Made by a program: the position numbers and the translations under genes
Shown: piece by piece, positions 63,076 to 64,000 of the stretch
How the letters are laid out: each line of letters begins with the position of its first letter
How positions within the stretch are numbered: position 1 is the stretch's first letter
Notes under the pieces: generated by a model
What the model saw: only the letters and a program-made list of their open reading frames with translations
The model's database searches: none
Told to the model about the DNA's origin: nothing
Assembly: GCA_017654935.2 (NCBI GenBank)
Contig: CM065695.1
Span: 29,627,354-29,691,353 of the forward strand
From: Phymorhynchus buccinoides
Taxonomy: Eukaryota; Mollusca; Gastropoda; Neogastropoda; Raphitomidae
DNA length: 64,000 bases
Direction of reading: 5' to 3'

Positions 63076-64000
63076 GTATAGCATGGAGTGGTGTGCTGTG
63101 CTTCAGGTGGTGCTGCCCTTTGTGGTGGTGACCTGTGGGTGTTTTTATAGCATGGAGTGGTGTGCTGTGCTTCAGGTGGTGCTGCTCTTTGTGGTGGTGA
63201 CCTGTGGGTGTTTTTATAGCATGGAGTGCTGTGCTGCGCTTCAGGTGGTGCTGCCCTTTGTGGTGGTGACCTGTGGGTGTTTTTATAGCATGGAGTGGTG
63301 TGCTGTGCTTCAGGTGGTGCTGCCCTTTGTGGTGGTGACCTGTGTGTGTTTTTATAGCATGGAGTGGTGTGCTGCGCTTCAGGTGGTGCTGCCCTTTGTG
63401 GTGGTGACCTGTGGGTGTTTTTATAGCATGGAGTGCTGTGCTGCGCTTCAGGTGGTGCTGCCCTTTGTGGTGGTGACCTGTGGGTGTTTTTATAGCATGG
63501 AGTGCTGTGCTGCGCTTCAGGTGGTGCTGCCCTTTGTGGTGGTGACCTGTGGGTGTTTTTATAGCATGGAGTGCTGTGCTGTGCTTCAGGTGGTGCTGCC
63601 CTTTGTGGTGGTGACCTGTGGGTGTTTTTATAGCATGGAGTGCGCTGTGCTGTGCTTCAGGTGGTGCTGCCCTTTGTGGTGGTGACCTGTGGGTGTTTTT
63701 ATAGCATGGAGTGCTGTGCTGCGCTTCAGGTGGTGCTGCCCTTTGTGGTGGTGACCTGTGGGTGTTTTTATAGCATAGAGTGCTGTGCTGCGCTTCAGGT
63801 GGTGCTGCCCTTTGTGGTGGTGACCTGTGGGTGTTTTTATAGCATGGAGTGCTGTGCTGCGCTTCAGGTGGTGCTGCCCTTTGTGGTGGTGACCTGTGTG
63901 GTGTTTTTATATAGCATGGAGTGCCCCTGTGCTGCGCTTCAGGTGGTGCTGCCCTTTGTGGTGGTGACCTGTGGGTGTTTTTATAGCATGGAGTGGTGTG
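63076..64000 (+). repeat. 69-bp exon-L-derived minisatellite, copy 2 (runs off the window)
   Basis: About 13 units are visible, with the same GCTTCAG plus GTGGTGCTGCCCTTTGTGG structure. Many units read GAGTGCTGTGCTGCG where copy 1 has GAGTGGTGTGCTGCG, so the two arrays have been homogenised separately. Small indels at 63643 and 63900-63929 break the common frame. The array continues to the last base. Confidence 0.93.

Larger units (their letters stand above)
57808..64000 (+). repeat. Large duplicated block, copy 2 (pairs with 1 to ~7140)
   Basis: It is collinear with the window start from GGACACACACTTAGAGG onward. See 1-7140 for the comparison. It continues past the window end. Confidence 0.9.

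Overview
This is an animal nuclear genome window, most likely from a mollusc and plausibly a marine gastropod. It has short exons with GT/AG introns several kb long, many TA- and TTAA-flanked MITEs, tRNA-derived SINEs, a DIRS retrotransposon, an L1-like LINE and abundant CA/GA microsatellites. The organism is inferred from the repeat types and from a short-chain-collagen-C4-like gene family common in lophotrochozoans. No sequence here names a species.

The only host gene with an assignable cellular role is PIGN (GPI ethanolamine phosphate transferase 1), on the + strand. Thirteen different exons of its C-terminal, multi-membrane-span half can be placed. Their phases chain without a break into 403 residues plus a stop. 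The exons occur in two blocks. Block 1 (4605-10643) holds the last three exons, the stop codon and the 3' UTR. Block 2 (20067-62457) holds the eleven exons that precede the final two. The antepenultimate exon is present in both blocks (4605-4680 and 62382-62457). A gap of exactly 500 N (19152-19651) lies between the blocks. Positions 1 to about 7140 align with 57808-64000. The window is therefore either an uncollapsed haplotype or mis-ordered contigs, or a partial tandem duplication.

A single-exon secreted-protein gene lies inside a PIGN intron on the opposite strand, once per block (1534-2481 and 58379-59284). It has a signal peptide, coiled coils and a short-chain-collagen-C4-like domain, with its own TATA box and polyadenylation signal. 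Its two copies differ in protein sequence much more than the flanking intron does.

PIGN exon edges have been amplified into tandem repeats several times. These are a 69-bp array of about 26 units carrying the splice acceptor and first 31 bases of the penultimate exon, a roughly 120-bp repeat before the last exon, a 33-bp array of about 2.9 kb grown from the last exon into the 3' UTR, and a 128-bp duplication of an exon 3' end with its donor.

Mobile elements fill the introns. They include an apparently intact DIRS retrotransposon (31623-38082) whose empty site can be read directly, an L1-like LINE (about 44.5-54.0 kb) with two homopolymer frameshifts, a TTAA-flanked piggyBac-type element present in only one copy of the duplicated block (59684-60719), CR1-like remnants, SINEs and at least eight MITE families. 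Stretches not listed below (for example 3070-3640, 14880-15540, 17130-18060, 18430-18940, 39970-40240, 40450-41150, 42740-43510, 53990-54260) are AT-rich intronic or intergenic sequence in which I recognise nothing.
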